From Acidimicrobiales bacterium (lineage in GTDB: Bacteria; Actinomycetota; Acidimicrobiia; Acidimicrobiales; Palsa-688), in the NCBI GenBank assembly GCA_036378675.1, contig DASUWA010000027.1:111807-175806 (forward strand): 64,000 bases of DNA, read 5' to 3'. A program made the position numbers and the translations under genes. The notes beneath the pieces were generated by a model. The model had not been told where the DNA came from and did no database searches. It saw nothing but the letters and a program-made list of their open reading frames with translations. Each line of letters begins with the position of its first letter. The stretch's first letter is position 1. Below, piece after piece: positions 33,431 to 43,878 of this stretch.

Positions 33431-36190
33431 GTGCTGCTGGGCCGGGCCCTGGAGCGCCAGACCCTCGATCTCCAGATCGCGGCGGTTCTGAGCGGTGAAA
33501 GCCGAGCGCTTGTCATCCGCGGTGAGGCGGGCATCGGGAAGACGGCCCTGCTCGAAGACCTCCTCACCCGTGCGGAGGGATGCCACGTGCTCCGCGTGGC
33601 GGGCATCCAGTCCGAGATGGAGTTGACGTATGCCCTGCTCCAGCAGCTCTGTGCGCCAATGCTCGATGACCTTGGGCGTCTGCCCGAACCGCAACGCGTC
33701 GCGCTCGTCACGGCGTTCGGCCTCCAGCCGGGCCCACCCCCAGACCAGTTCCTCGTCGGTCTGGCTGTTCTCACCCTGCTCTCGGAAAGAGCCGCCGAAC
33801 GACCCCTCGTTTGCGTGGTCGATGACGCCCACTGGCTGGACCACCCGTCCGCGCAGGCGCTCGCCTTTGCGGCGCGACGACTGCAGGCCGAGTCGGTTGC
33901 AATCCTCTTCGCGACCCGGACGCGGAGCGACGCCCCTGAGCTGGCGGGTTTGCCTGAGATGGTAGTCGGAAGGTTGGATCGGTCCTCGGCGGAGGCTCTA
34001 CTGAGTTCGGTCTTCCCGGCGCTGCCGGACAAGCAAGTGCGCGACAGGCTGATCGACGAGACCGGAGGCAACCCTCTGGCCATTCTCGAGGTGCCGAGGG
34101 GGTTGAGGCACGTGGAACTGGCCACCGGGCTGGTGCTGCCGGACCGTGGGGTGGCCAGCAAGATCGAAGACAGTTTCGCGCGCCGGGTTTCGTCACTCCC
34201 GCTCGACACGCAGCAGCTCTTGTTGCTCGCGGCGGCCGAGCCGTTCGGAGATCCGATCTTGGTGTGGCGTGCGGCCGAACTGCTCGGCATCCGACGCGAG
34301 GCCGCGGCAGCGGCGGCAACCTCCGGCCTGTGCCAATTCGGGGTCAGTATTCGCTTCCGTCACCCCCTAGTGCGCTCCGCGGTCTACCGCTCGGGCTCAG
34401 ACGAGGCTCGCCGGACCGTACACGGTGCGCTGGCGAAGGTAAGCGACCCCGGCGCTGACCCGGATCGTCGGGCTTGGCATCGGGCCCAGGCCAGCAGGGG
34501 CCCCGACGAGGACCTGGCTGCCGAGTTGGAACGTTCGGCCGCCCAGGCCCAGGCTCGGGGAGGTTTTGCCCAAGCCGCCGCTCTGTTGGAGCAGTCGACC
34601 AAGATGACGCCTGATGCTTCGGTGCGCTCCCGGCGAGCGCTTGGCGCGGCGCGGGTCGCGTGCCTCGGCGGCGACTTTGACACTGCCCGGGAGCTGCTCG
34701 TGGTAGCTGAGACCGGGCCCATCGACGCTCTCGGGCGAGCACACGTGCACCTCCTGCTGGCTCAAATCGCTTTCGCGGAGCACCGCGGCGGGGACCCGGC
34801 CCAGCTCCTCCTGAGCGCCGCCAAAGAGCTGGAGCACCTCGATATCGCTCAAGCTCGAGAGACGTACCTCGAGGCGTTCTTGGCGGCGTTATTCACCGCT
34901 CGACGTTCGGCCAGCACCGGGCTGAGAGAGGTGGCTCAGGCCGCTCGAGCCGCTCCGCCGGCGCCTAATCCGCCACACCCGGCCGACGAGCTCCTGGACG
35001 GCCTGGCCCTGCTTGTGACTGACGGCCATGCCGCGGCAATGTCGACGCTCCGCCGAGCGCTCGACTCATTTGCCAGTGAGCCGCTTTCGGGAGGCAGAGG
35101 GCTCCCCTGGCTTTGGCTGGCCTCGAGTGTGGCCGCCGCCTTATGGGACGAACGATGGGACCTGTTGTCCACTCGCCATGTGACGATCGCCCGGGAAGGC
35201 GGCGCGCTGAAGGAACTGCCGCTCGCCCTGCATTCCCGGAGCTACGTCCACCTCTTCCAAGGCGATCTGACCACCGCCGCCTCCCTGGTCCAGGAGGCCG
35301 CGACAGTGACGGAGGCTATCGGTAGTCAACTACCGCCCTTCGGTGCGTTGGCCTTGGTCACTTGGCGGGGACCGGAAACCCAAGCAAGAGAGCTCATCGA
35401 GAGAAGCATGGCTGAGGCGGAGTCACGCGGTGAAGGCATGGAAGAGAGGGTTGCTGGTTGGGCAAGCGCCCTGCTGGATAACAGCCTCGGCCGCTACGAA
35501 GACGCTCTCGCCGTCGCCCAGCGGACTACCGAACCCCGAGACGTGGGAGTCGCCAGTACCACCTGGGCGCTCGTCGAACTGATCGAGGCGGCCGCCCGCA
35601 GCGGTCGACCCCAGATCGGCGCCGAGGCCCTCTCGTGGCTCAGCGCCGCGACCCAGGCCAGCGGCACTGACTGGGCCGTTGGGCTCGAAGCCCGCTCCCG
35701 TGCTCTGTTGAGCGAAGATGCCGCCGCCGAGGAACTCTACCGAGAGGCCATTGAGCGCCTCAGCGGCACTCCCTTCCGCCCTGACCTCGCTCGGGCCCAC
35801 CTCGTATACGGCGAATGGTTGCGCCGGGCCAAGCGCCGTGAGGACGCCCGCGACCAGTTGCGGACCGCCCACGAGATGCTCACCGGAATGGGGATGGAGG
35901 CATTCGCCGAGCGCGCCGCACGCGAACTGCGGGCCACCGGTGCCACCGCTCGCAAGCGGACAGTTGAGACCGGCTACGACCTGACCGCTCAGGAGGCCCA
36001 GATCGCGGGGCTCGCCAGCGAAGGCCTATCGAACCCGCAGATCGCCAGCCGCCTCTTCCTGAGCCCACGAACAGTCGAATACCACTTGCGGAAGGTGTTT
36101 ACGAAGCTGGGAATCACCTCGCGAGCTCGACTCGCCGGAGCCCTGGCTGGGCTCGACATTAATCGGCGCCCGACCCCGCTCGGACGATGA
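33431..36190 (+). CDS. LuxR family LAL regulator 2 (AAA ATPase + HTH)
   Basis: A 919-residue paralog of the regulator at 22.1 kb. Walker A is GEAGIGKT (about residues 31-38) and Walker B LVCVVDDAHWLD. The helical middle region is followed by the HTH LTAQEAQIAGLASEGLSNPQIA and RTVEYHLRKVF. It converges on a third paralog with 186 bases between the stops. The GTG start immediately precedes LLGRALERQ, where the family's conserved N-terminus begins. Confidence 0.93.
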   Translation: MLLGRALERQTLDLQIAAVLSGESRALVIRGEAGIGKTALLEDLLTRAEGCHVLRVAGIQSEMELTYALLQQLCAPMLDDLGRLPEPQRVALVTAFGLQPGPPPDQFLVGLAVLTLLSERAAERPLVCVVDDAHWLDHPSAQALAFAARRLQAESVAILFATRTRSDAPELAGLPEMVVGRLDRSSAEALLSSVFPALPDKQVRDRLIDETGGNPLAILEVPRGLRHVELATGLVLPDRGVASKIEDSFARRVSSLPLDTQQLLLLAAAEPFGDPILVWRAAELLGIRREAAAAAATSGLCQFGVSIRFRHPLVRSAVYRSGSDEARRTVHGALAKVSDPGADPDRRAWHRAQASRGPDEDLAAELERSAAQAQARGGFAQAAALLEQSTKMTPDASVRSRRALGAARVACLGGDFDTARELLVVAETGPIDALGRAHVHLLLAQIAFAEHRGGDPAQLLLSAAKELEHLDIAQARETYLEAFLAALFTARRSASTGLREVAQAARAAPPAPNPPHPADELLDGLALLVTDGHAAAMSTLRRALDSFASEPLSGGRGLPWLWLASSVAAALWDERWDLLSTRHVTIAREGGALKELPLALHSRSYVHLFQGDLTTAASLVQEAATVTEAIGSQLPPFGALALVTWRGPETQARELIERSMAEAESRGEGMEERVAGWASALLDNSLGRYEDALAVAQRTTEPRDVGVASTTWALVELIEAAARSGRPQIGAEALSWLSAATQASGTDWAVGLEARSRALLSEDAAAEELYREAIERLSGTPFRPDLARAHLVYGEWLRRAKRREDARDQLRTAHEMLTGMGMEAFAERAARELRATGATARKRTVETGYDLTAQEAQIAGLASEGLSNPQIASRLFLSPRTVEYHLRKVFTKLGITSRARLAGALAGLDINRRPTPLGR

Positions 36191-36376
36191 GACCCGTCGC
36201 CGTCGCTTCGGTCCACGTCTAGTGATTCCGGCTGGATACACAAGCGATTCGAGGCATCCATAGTCTTCGCAGGTTGGGCGGGCAGAGGCGCAGACACGAA
36301 GACCGTCCCATGGTGAGAGATGCACTGTGAGCATTTGAGGGCTCTGACCTGGTCTCCGCGACCGGGTACGGCGCCT

Positions 36377-39139
36377 TCAGGACAAGGCTCTGAATAGTTG
36401 AGCCCGTGAAGTGATCTCGAGTTTGGCGAAGACCTTGCTCAGGTGGTACTCAACCGTCCGAGGGCTGATGAAGAGATGCGCTCCTATCTCGGGATTGGAC
36501 AATCCGTCGCGGGCAAGCCGAGCTACTTGAGTCTCTTGTGGGGTCAGCTCGCGGTACGTGCTGACATCACGCTTACGGGCCTTCTCACCTGTCGCCCGCA
36601 GCTCTCGCACACACCGGTCGGCAAAGGCGTCCATCCGCATCGTCTGGAACATCTCCAGGGCGGCACGAAGTCGTGCTCGTGCCTCGACTCGGCGACGGCG
36701 CCGGCGGAGCCACTCGCCGTAGACCAGATGAGCGCGGGCGAGTTCCGTACGAATACGGGTACGGCCAAGACGCTCGATCGCCTCTTGAAAGAGACTGTCG
36801 GCATCGTCACCCTCGGCAAGAAGCGCCCCCGACCGCGCCGCGATCCCGAGCGCCCAACTAGTTCCGCTCGCGTCAGCCCTTTCAGCCAGCAGTCGGTACG
36901 CATCAACAGCGGTGTCAGTCATCCCACAGCGGGCTCCAGCCTCGATCAACTCAGCTAACGCCCAGTTCCATAATCCAATCTCGAAGGGGTACTCGGTAGC
37001 TTGCTCAGCCGCGGCAAGCGCTTCCTTGTAGCGACCAAGGCCGTTGTTGATTAAGGCGCTTGCCCAGTGCGCTGCTGTGAGTCCAAGCCCTTCACCTCGT
37101 GCTGTCATGTCAGGAAGCGTCGTCGCGACGAGAGATGACAGCCTGGCTTCTTCTCCTCGGAATGCAGCGATGTACATCGCCGCGTACGGAGCGAGAAGGC
37201 TCCCAGTCGCTTCGACGGCTGTTCGAATGTCCTCGACGAGCGCTTCCGCGGCGGTCAAGTGCCCGGTGAACATGAGCATGTATGCACGTGTGGTCAAGGC
37301 GAGGGGAAGCTCGCTCAGTGCGCCGAGATCACGCGAAAGCTGGACACTTCGATCCGAGATAACCTCGCAGCAATCATCGTCCCAGAGGTGCAAGGCCGTC
37401 GCAAAGGCGAGTGCGCTCCAGCGAAACTCCTGGTGCGGTGGCATGCTGTCGCCAACGAAGCCCGTTAGGGCGGAGCGCAGGGTCGGAATGCCGATGGTGT
37501 AGCCCTCAACAAAGTTTGCTGCGAGACCCTCCAGTAGCAGATCAGCAGAGCTCGGGGTACCCAGCGGCCGAGGTGAGACCCGTGCTGCCCGTGCGACTGT
37601 CAGGACATCGCCGCCACGGCCAGCGAGCCGACCAGCGAACTGCGCGGCCATCAGCGCCTCAAGGTAGGTTGCTCGGGCCAGATGGGCATCAATCGGCCCA
37701 AGCCGCGTGGCGGCCTGGAGCATCAACAGCGGGGCGTCGCTTCCACGACGGGTGAGATAGGCAACCCTGGCCCGCACGAGATCGTCCCGCGCCTGTTCGA
37801 GTTCGCTGAGTGGACCGACTTCCGCCATCGCCAGCAGCTCCAAGGCCCCGGTAAACGCGCCACCCGCGGCCTTCGCTTCCGCGGCATCCAGCGCTCTGCG
37901 CGTTCGCAGGGCCCTGTCGGGCGTGAGGAGCGCAGCTTTCTCTAGGAAGGCGCCGGCCGCAGCTAAGCCGCCCCGTGCTTCGGCGCGAGCCGCGCAGCGC
38001 TCGAGGTCAGCGGCCACATCTTCGTCCGTCCCCACCGCTGCGTGCGCTAGGTGCCAAGCGCGGCGATCGGGATCGGCAGCGGGGTCCGTCACCGCCGCGA
38101 GGGCCTCGTGCGCCGCGTACCGCTCGTCGGCTGACGCGGAGTGATACACGGCGGAGCGCACCAGAGGGTGCCGGAAGCGCACCGTCGCTCCGAACGAGGC
38201 AAGGTCTGCGTCGGCTGCCGGGCTAGCAGCCCTTCTGCTAATCCCGAGCTGATCGGCCGCACGCCACACGAGATCCGCATCCCCTGCCGGATGAGCCGCT
38301 GCAAGAAGCAGAAGCCGCCGAGTCTGGTCTGGCAAGACACTGACCCGCCGCTTGAAACTCTCTTCGATGCGGGTCGCGAGAGCCGGCGCGGACGGCAATC
38401 CAAACCCGCCGGCCAACTCCGCCGGCGATAGTCCCCGCGGCAACTCCAAAATCGCCAAGGGATTGCCGAGCGTCTCATCGAGAACCTGATTTCGCACGCT
38501 TGCATCAATGGGCCCGACTAGCACCGACTGCAGCAGGCGCCGCGCATCATCTTCCCTGAGGCCACCGACGGCCAGCTCTGGCAAGCCCTCCAAGTCAGCG
38601 CCCCGAGTCCGCGTCCCGAATACGATCCCCACTGACTCCGCCGCAACCCGGTGGGCGACGAATATAAGAACACTCGCTGAAGCGCGATCGAGCCACTGCT
38701 CGTCGTCAACCAGACAGAGGAGCGGCCGCTCCGTCGCTGCCTCGGATAAAAGACTTAATGCGCCCAGTCCGACCAAGAACCTATCGGGCGCCGGGGCCGA
38801 TCTGATACCGAACGTTGTTTCAAGGGCGTCGCGCTGCGGTGGCGGCAGCCGCTCCAGTCGATCTAAAAGAGACGAACAAAGTTGATGCAGGGCAGCGAAA
38901 GCCAGCTCCATCTCCGATTCGATGCCGGCAACGGTCAGTAAACGGAAGTCTGACGCCTGCCTGGCCAAATAATCCAGAAGCGCTGTCTTACCCACGCCCG
39001 GATCGCCGTGTACTACCAACGCCCGACTCTGACCGCGGCGAACAGAGTCGACAACCCCGTCCAAGGTGGCGCATTCAGCTTCCCGGTCGATCATCGGGCT
39101 GGCACGTCGTCGCGTTGGTGATGCCCCTGAGGACCCCAC
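36377..39139 (-). CDS. LuxR family LAL regulator 3 (AAA ATPase + HTH)
   Basis: A 920-residue paralog closer to regulator 1 than to regulator 2 at the motifs (GDPGVGKT; LLCLVDDEQWLD; HTH ending RTVEYHLSKVF). It may start at the MIDREAE methionine 15 codons later, where the conserved region begins. It faces away from the multicopper oxidase gene, 242 bases apart, with a CTAGGG-class promoter on the oxidase side only. Its position beside several such promoters makes it a candidate activator; that is inference. Confidence 0.93.
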   Translation of the reverse strand: MGSSGASPTRRRASPMIDREAECATLDGVVDSVRRGQSRALVVHGDPGVGKTALLDYLARQASDFRLLTVAGIESEMELAFAALHQLCSSLLDRLERLPPPQRDALETTFGIRSAPAPDRFLVGLGALSLLSEAATERPLLCLVDDEQWLDRASASVLIFVAHRVAAESVGIVFGTRTRGADLEGLPELAVGGLREDDARRLLQSVLVGPIDASVRNQVLDETLGNPLAILELPRGLSPAELAGGFGLPSAPALATRIEESFKRRVSVLPDQTRRLLLLAAAHPAGDADLVWRAADQLGISRRAASPAADADLASFGATVRFRHPLVRSAVYHSASADERYAAHEALAAVTDPAADPDRRAWHLAHAAVGTDEDVAADLERCAARAEARGGLAAAGAFLEKAALLTPDRALRTRRALDAAEAKAAGGAFTGALELLAMAEVGPLSELEQARDDLVRARVAYLTRRGSDAPLLMLQAATRLGPIDAHLARATYLEALMAAQFAGRLAGRGGDVLTVARAARVSPRPLGTPSSADLLLEGLAANFVEGYTIGIPTLRSALTGFVGDSMPPHQEFRWSALAFATALHLWDDDCCEVISDRSVQLSRDLGALSELPLALTTRAYMLMFTGHLTAAEALVEDIRTAVEATGSLLAPYAAMYIAAFRGEEARLSSLVATTLPDMTARGEGLGLTAAHWASALINNGLGRYKEALAAAEQATEYPFEIGLWNWALAELIEAGARCGMTDTAVDAYRLLAERADASGTSWALGIAARSGALLAEGDDADSLFQEAIERLGRTRIRTELARAHLVYGEWLRRRRRRVEARARLRAALEMFQTMRMDAFADRCVRELRATGEKARKRDVSTYRELTPQETQVARLARDGLSNPEIGAHLFISPRTVEYHLSKVFAKLEITSRAQLFRALS

Positions 39140-39289
39140 AGCGCAAACGTTACCTCGCTCACTCGCCGCCGTTGCCAGGTGACATGCGCGGGCTGTCGCA
39201 ACGGCGGGCAGGATATATAGATGCAGGCCAGGGCTTCGATCCGACCCATCAGCGCGATGAAACTGGTGAGGGCCCGAACCCGTATCAGA

Positions 39290-39333
39290 CTAGGGGACCC
39301 ACGGATTCGAGACAGCGTGTGTTTCCGTAGGTT
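39290..39333 (+). promoter_or_regulatory. CTAGGG-class promoter of the multicopper oxidase gene
   Basis: CTAGGG, GACCCAC, GGATTCGA, 17 bases, TAGGTT (TAnnnT). The -10 is 48 bases before the TTG start. Confidence 0.8.
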
Positions 39334-39381
39334 GGGCTCGACCGACCTAGAAGGACCGAGAGTGACCGAGGTGGAAGTCGA

Positions 39382-41184
39382 TTGAGCTCCGAGAAGACCG
39401 AGGACCCCAACCCGATCCGGACGCTCCCCGCACCGCTGGTCCCATTCGTCGACCCGCTCCCAATACCGCGGCGCCTAATAGCCCGCGAGCACAAAGGCAT
39501 GCTGACCGTGAAGATCCGCGCCAGTGTGCACCGGTTTCATCGCGACCTACCCGAGTCACAGATTTGGGGATACGACGGGACAGTGCCCGGTCCGACAATC
39601 GAGGCCGAACGTGGCCATCCTGTGATCGTCGAGTGGCGAAACGAACTCGACCGGCCGCTCCCCGTCGTAGTCACAGTAGCCCCCGAAGCGACTGCCAACG
39701 GAATGCCGGTGCAGTGCCTGCCGGGACTCAGCGGCGGCACTCCCGATAGCCAAGCGGCTGCACTCGCGGGGTATACCGTCGTGCACCTGCATGGCGGCGT
39801 TACCCCCGCGTCATATGACGGCTGGGCGGAAAACCTATTCGCCCCCGGTCAGCATGCCGTCTTCCATTACCCGACGGACCAGCGCGCCGCCCTGCTCTGG
39901 TACCACGACCACGTCATGGGCATAACCAGGTTCGATGTGTACGCCGGGCTGTCAGGGCTATGGATCGTCCGTGACGAACTCGATCGCCAACTCGGTCTCC
40001 CCGAGGGACCACCGTTCGAAATACCCGTACTAATTCAGGATCGCAACTTCGACGCCGACGGGCAGGGGCGACTGAGTGGACAGCTTTTACACAAGACCGA
40101 CCCCGAGATGCCCGAGGCCTTCGGACCATTCACTATCGTGAACGGCAAAGTCTGGCCGATCCTCGACGTGCAGCCAGGCGTTTATAGGTTCCGCATGGTC
40201 AACGGGTCCAACGCCCGCACATACCGGCTCGTCCTGCTCCGTGGTGACGAACCCGACCTCCACCGGATCACTCAGATCGGCACCGACCAAGGGTTGCTGA
40301 GCAGTCCCGTCGGCACGCCCTCTGACGGCCTGGTACTCGCGCCAGCCGAGCGCGCCGACGTGCTTGTCGACTTTTCGGACCTGCCGCCCGGTAGCGAGCT
40401 CACTCTGTTCAACACTGCCACCGCCATGTTTGACGGATCCTCCTTCCCGGCCACCCGTGCTCGAGACGCCGCAGATCTGGACCGACTTCTGCCGTATCCA
40501 CAAGTCATGCTATTCCGCGTGGTCAGAGGTCCCATCACCCGCCGGAGGATCCCGCCCAAGCTTGCGGCAGACTACACGCCCCCAGGCCCCGAGGCGCTAG
40601 CCGGCGGGACCCGCAGAGTCATCGCCTTAGTCGAGCAGGAGCTCAACGGCCAGTCAAACATGCTTACTATGCGCGAGCTTGCCATCACCCCTGACGACTA
40701 TGCCGGACCCGCTGTGATGATCAATAGCGATGGGAAGACGAGCCGTTACCGTGCTGTCTCCTCCCGTTTCGAGGACGCAACGACCTTCTTCCCGACGCTC
40801 GGACAGTACGAGGTCTGGCAGCTAATCAATCTCACTGGAGACACGCACCCTGTACACATCCACCTCGACCCCTTCCAGATCCTGTCACGACGCCCCATCC
40901 GTTACCAGATCCCCGACGCCGGCATCGATGACCTCGACATCGCCGCCTCTCTGACAGTCGACCGCGACCCGGACGATGGACTCGACCATGCGATCGACGA
41001 CAACGAGCGCGGCATGAAGGACACTGTCCGAGTCAACCCCAACGAAATGGTCGAAATCGCCGTCCGCTTCACCTCGTACGCCGGCCGCTACATGTACCAC
41101 TGTCATATCCTCGAACACGAGGACCGCGACATGATGCGCCCCTTCGTGACAATGGCCCCCGAGCTCATGCCGTTCATGAGCTAA
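39382..41184 (+). CDS. Multicopper oxidase (CotA/bilirubin oxidase-like)
   Basis: A 600-residue three-domain laccase-type enzyme. All four copper motifs are visible: HLHGG near residue 136, WYHDH near 175, HPVHIHL near 492, and YHCHILEHEDRDMM near 573-586 with a Met at the type 1 axial position. It oxidises phenols, metals or bilirubin-like compounds and reduces oxygen to water. No signal peptide is evident, as in spore-coat CotA, so it may be cytoplasmic. The TTG start is preceded by GGAAG. Confidence 0.93.
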   Translation: MSSEKTEDPNPIRTLPAPLVPFVDPLPIPRRLIAREHKGMLTVKIRASVHRFHRDLPESQIWGYDGTVPGPTIEAERGHPVIVEWRNELDRPLPVVVTVAPEATANGMPVQCLPGLSGGTPDSQAAALAGYTVVHLHGGVTPASYDGWAENLFAPGQHAVFHYPTDQRAALLWYHDHVMGITRFDVYAGLSGLWIVRDELDRQLGLPEGPPFEIPVLIQDRNFDADGQGRLSGQLLHKTDPEMPEAFGPFTIVNGKVWPILDVQPGVYRFRMVNGSNARTYRLVLLRGDEPDLHRITQIGTDQGLLSSPVGTPSDGLVLAPAERADVLVDFSDLPPGSELTLFNTATAMFDGSSFPATRARDAADLDRLLPYPQVMLFRVVRGPITRRRIPPKLAADYTPPGPEALAGGTRRVIALVEQELNGQSNMLTMRELAITPDDYAGPAVMINSDGKTSRYRAVSSRFEDATTFFPTLGQYEVWQLINLTGDTHPVHIHLDPFQILSRRPIRYQIPDAGIDDLDIAASLTVDRDPDDGLDHAIDDNERGMKDTVRVNPNEMVEIAVRFTSYAGRYMYHCHILEHEDRDMMRPFVTMAPELMPFMS

Positions 41185-41441
41185 GCCCAAACGCCGTATG
41201 ACGTGCCATCCGAAATAGACCCACGCGAAGCGCGGCAACGCGTTCGGCGCGTGTCTCGGGACGTGTGAAGGCAAGCCCGGCGCGCATAAGGACAATCGGG
41301 CTAGTCAAGTCCTTGTCACCGTCAATTTGAGGTTCAGCCTGGATGATCCTCGAGGTCTCGACAGCTCGTTCCGGTCCTCGGGTGTGAGATGAGCGACAAC
41401 GCCGTCATGTGGCCAGAGTCGGCCTTTTCCTGGGGCCACTA

Positions 41442-41486
41442 CTAGGGACCACACTGATGCGAGATCAGCCTTAGCCCTCGGACAAT
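41442..41486 (+). promoter_or_regulatory. CTAGGG-class promoter of the ABM-like gene
   Basis: CTAGGG, ACCACAC, TGATGCGA, 18 bases, GACAAT. The -10 is 37 bases before the ATG at 41524. The rest of 41185-41441 holds nothing I recognise. Confidence 0.82.
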
Positions 41487-41523
41487 GGCAAGGACAGCCG
41501 TTAGAGACTCTAAGGAGGAGCAT

Positions 41524-41901
41524 ATGGCTGACGCCACGGATGAGCTCTGGACGCGATCTCTTGTCACGGTCTACGACGGCAAGATCGAGGATTTCACGGA
41601 TTTCATCGGAGATCTGCTCAGCACTATCCGTGAGAAGGACTCGGACACGCTGAACTATTCGGTCTTCCTCGACAGGGCTAGGTCCGAAGCCATCATTCTG
41701 GAGCACTACTCAGACTCGACCGGCTGGGAGATCCATACGGGGAACCTCAGCGGGCTACTGCCGCGCTTTCCGGAGCTCTGCAAGTTTGCCGCGATCGAGG
41801 TCTACGGGAACCCGACACCCCAGGCGCGCCACGCTCTCGACGCGGCCTTCGAAGGTGTTGGTGTCAGCGCCACGTATTATCCGACGCTCGCGGCGCTATA
41901 G
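41524..41901 (+). CDS. Antibiotic-biosynthesis-monooxygenase-like (dimeric alpha/beta barrel) protein
   Basis: A 125-residue protein with the ABM-like pattern: VTVYDGKIEDFTDFIGDLLSTIREKDSDTLNYSVFLD, then AIILEHYSDSTGWEIH. These ferredoxin-like-fold proteins act as quinol oxygenases or have no enzyme role. The start is set by AAGGAGG seven bases upstream. The fold assignment is from the pattern only. Confidence 0.72.
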   Translation: MADATDELWTRSLVTVYDGKIEDFTDFIGDLLSTIREKDSDTLNYSVFLDRARSEAIILEHYSDSTGWEIHTGNLSGLLPRFPELCKFAAIEVYGNPTPQARHALDAAFEGVGVSATYYPTLAAL

Positions 41902-42132
41902 CGGTGAAGCGACCCTATCTCCGGCGACCGTATCCGTCGTTGAGGAACCTTCCGAATTTGCGCGAAGCCGGCAACGGACGAAGCGAGCGTTGTTGTAAGT
42001 CTCGTCTCCGAGGCGATACAGGTCGTGCCCGGACCTTCGGTCAGAGCCCGGCCGCGGAGACGGAACACAACCCAGCATCCGCGGTGATCGGGTTTGCAAG
42101 CACGAGGACCAACCGACAACTACGCAGTTGCA

Positions 42133-42175
42133 TTAGGGAACACCCGATGCGATCCGCGTTACGGAACGTGACAAT
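42133..42175 (+). promoter_or_regulatory. CTAGGG-class promoter of the GMC oxidoreductase gene
   Basis: TTAGGG, AACACCC, GATGCGA (one base shorter than the others), 17 bases, GACAAT. The -10 ends 25 bases before the ATG. Confidence 0.78.
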
Positions 42176-42200
42176 CACAAGAGTCAACGACGAGGAAGGA

Positions 42201-43808
42201 ATGGTAGTGACAACGGACTTCGACTACGTCATAGTCGGAGCTGGGGCCGCCGGCTCAGTACTGGCCAACCGGCTCTCCGAGGACCCGTCGAACCAGGTAC
42301 TGCTGCTCGAGTACGGCGCACACGATTGGAATCCCGTTCTCTACGTTCCGGAGGGGTTCTTTTTCACCCTCCGGGGAGGCCGTTACGCCTACCACTACCG
42401 TACTCAACCCCTCGAGAATGGTGGCCCTCCCGAAGTTTGGATACGGGGTAAGGGTCTCGGGGGCTCCACGATCGTGAACGGCATGATGTGGACTCGCGGC
42501 GCGCCGGCAGACTGGGACGGCCTCGAAGCGCGCGGCAACCCCGGATGGAACTGGGAGGGCGCGCTAGCCGCCTACCGCGCCATCGAAGACCACAATCTCG
42601 GCGCGTCGGACATGCGCGGCGCCGGTGGTCCGCTCGGGGTTTCGGTCGTCGAAGACGGCGACGAGCTCGTCCAAGCGATCCTCGCGTCCGCAAAGAACAT
42701 GGGCTGGGAACACGTCAACGACACTAACGCTCACGACACGGAACGTATCGGCTACACGCCCTCGACCATCAGCCACGGCCGGCGCAATAGCGCGTTTAGC
42801 GCGTTCGTCCACCCAATTCGCAAACGGTCGAACCTCAGAGTAGCCACGCGAACCCGCGCAGCTTCCCTCGTCTGGTCGGGAACCCGGGTAGTCGCGGTAC
42901 GGGCCAGGAAAGGATCGCAAAACCTGGAGTTCCGCGCCCGCAAGGAAGTGATCGTCTGTGCGGGGACCGTAGAGACGCCACTACTGCTCGAGCGATCCGG
43001 TGTTGGCCATCCAGAGACCTTGCGCCGCGCCGGCATCGACGTTTGTGTCGAGAGTCCTAACGTCGGAGAACGGGTCGTCGAACAACGTGGTGTAAAGGTC
43101 CAAGTCCGCGTAAAAGGGAAGCTCGGTCCCACTCTGCATTTCAACAGCCTGCCCAAGCAGGGATGGGAGGGGCTTAAGTACCTGTTCACCCGCAGCGGAC
43201 CAATCGCCACTGGCGGTTACCCTCTCGTCTGCCAGTTCAGGTCCTCACCCGACCTTGACCGTCCCGACGTCCAGGGCATGTTCGCCGCGCTGGCACTCGA
43301 CGGCACGAGTCCGGGAGCCCTCGCGCTCGCAAAACACTCGGGAATTACCTTTCTGGGCTACAAGATCAGCCCAAACACGAAGAGCTCGGTCCACGTCAGC
43401 GGCCCGCTGCCTGAGAACAAGCCGATCATCGACACCCACTTCCTCGAAGAACAGGCCGACCGGCAGGCCCCAGCGCCGACACTCGGCATCATCCGGGAAC
43501 TTTTCGCCAAGAGCCCGATCGCGGACTACGTGCTCGGTGAAGACTTCCCTGGACCGACCATTTCCAGTCCGGATGATGTGTTGGAGTACTCCCAAAAGTC
43601 TGGTGGCGGAATCTTTCACGCCGCGGGCTCCTGCGCGATGGGCCCCGACGACGACGATGTCGTCGATCCGCAACTGCGTGTCCGTGGTGTCAGCGGCTTG
43701 CGCGTGGTCGACGCCTCGGTCCTACCGGTACAGGTAGCCGGCAACAGTCAGGCTCCCACAATGGCGGTCGCTTGGATCGCCGCCGATCGCATTTTGGGTG
43801 GTTGGTAG
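42201..43808 (+). CDS. GMC family FAD-dependent oxidoreductase
   Basis: A 535-residue glucose-methanol-choline oxidoreductase. The ADP-binding motif VIVGAGAAGSVLANRLSE, the GMC signature GLGGSTIVNGMMW, the second signature ETPLLLERSGVG and the C-terminal active-site region FHAAGSCAMG and GNSQAPTM are present. It oxidises an alcohol with FAD. GMC enzymes of the MftG type act in mycofactocin systems, but this protein is longer and not adjacent to the MFT operon, so that link is open. An internally deleted copy lies at 52.0 kb. Confidence 0.92.
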   Translation: MVVTTDFDYVIVGAGAAGSVLANRLSEDPSNQVLLLEYGAHDWNPVLYVPEGFFFTLRGGRYAYHYRTQPLENGGPPEVWIRGKGLGGSTIVNGMMWTRGAPADWDGLEARGNPGWNWEGALAAYRAIEDHNLGASDMRGAGGPLGVSVVEDGDELVQAILASAKNMGWEHVNDTNAHDTERIGYTPSTISHGRRNSAFSAFVHPIRKRSNLRVATRTRAASLVWSGTRVVAVRARKGSQNLEFRARKEVIVCAGTVETPLLLERSGVGHPETLRRAGIDVCVESPNVGERVVEQRGVKVQVRVKGKLGPTLHFNSLPKQGWEGLKYLFTRSGPIATGGYPLVCQFRSSPDLDRPDVQGMFAALALDGTSPGALALAKHSGITFLGYKISPNTKSSVHVSGPLPENKPIIDTHFLEEQADRQAPAPTLGIIRELFAKSPIADYVLGEDFPGPTISSPDDVLEYSQKSGGGIFHAAGSCAMGPDDDDVVDPQLRVRGVSGLRVVDASVLPVQVAGNSQAPTMAVAWIAADRILGGW

Positions 43809-43878
43809 CGGTGATCCCCGCCGGATTCGCCGGGGAGCTCCGCTGGGGGTTTCTGGCCCCTGTTGGCTTTGAACCTTC

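Noticed and set aside
42201..43808. Calling the GMC oxidoreductase mftG
   Set aside because: It lies 12 kb from the MFT operon, is longer than typical MftG, and I cannot see MftG-specific residues by eye.
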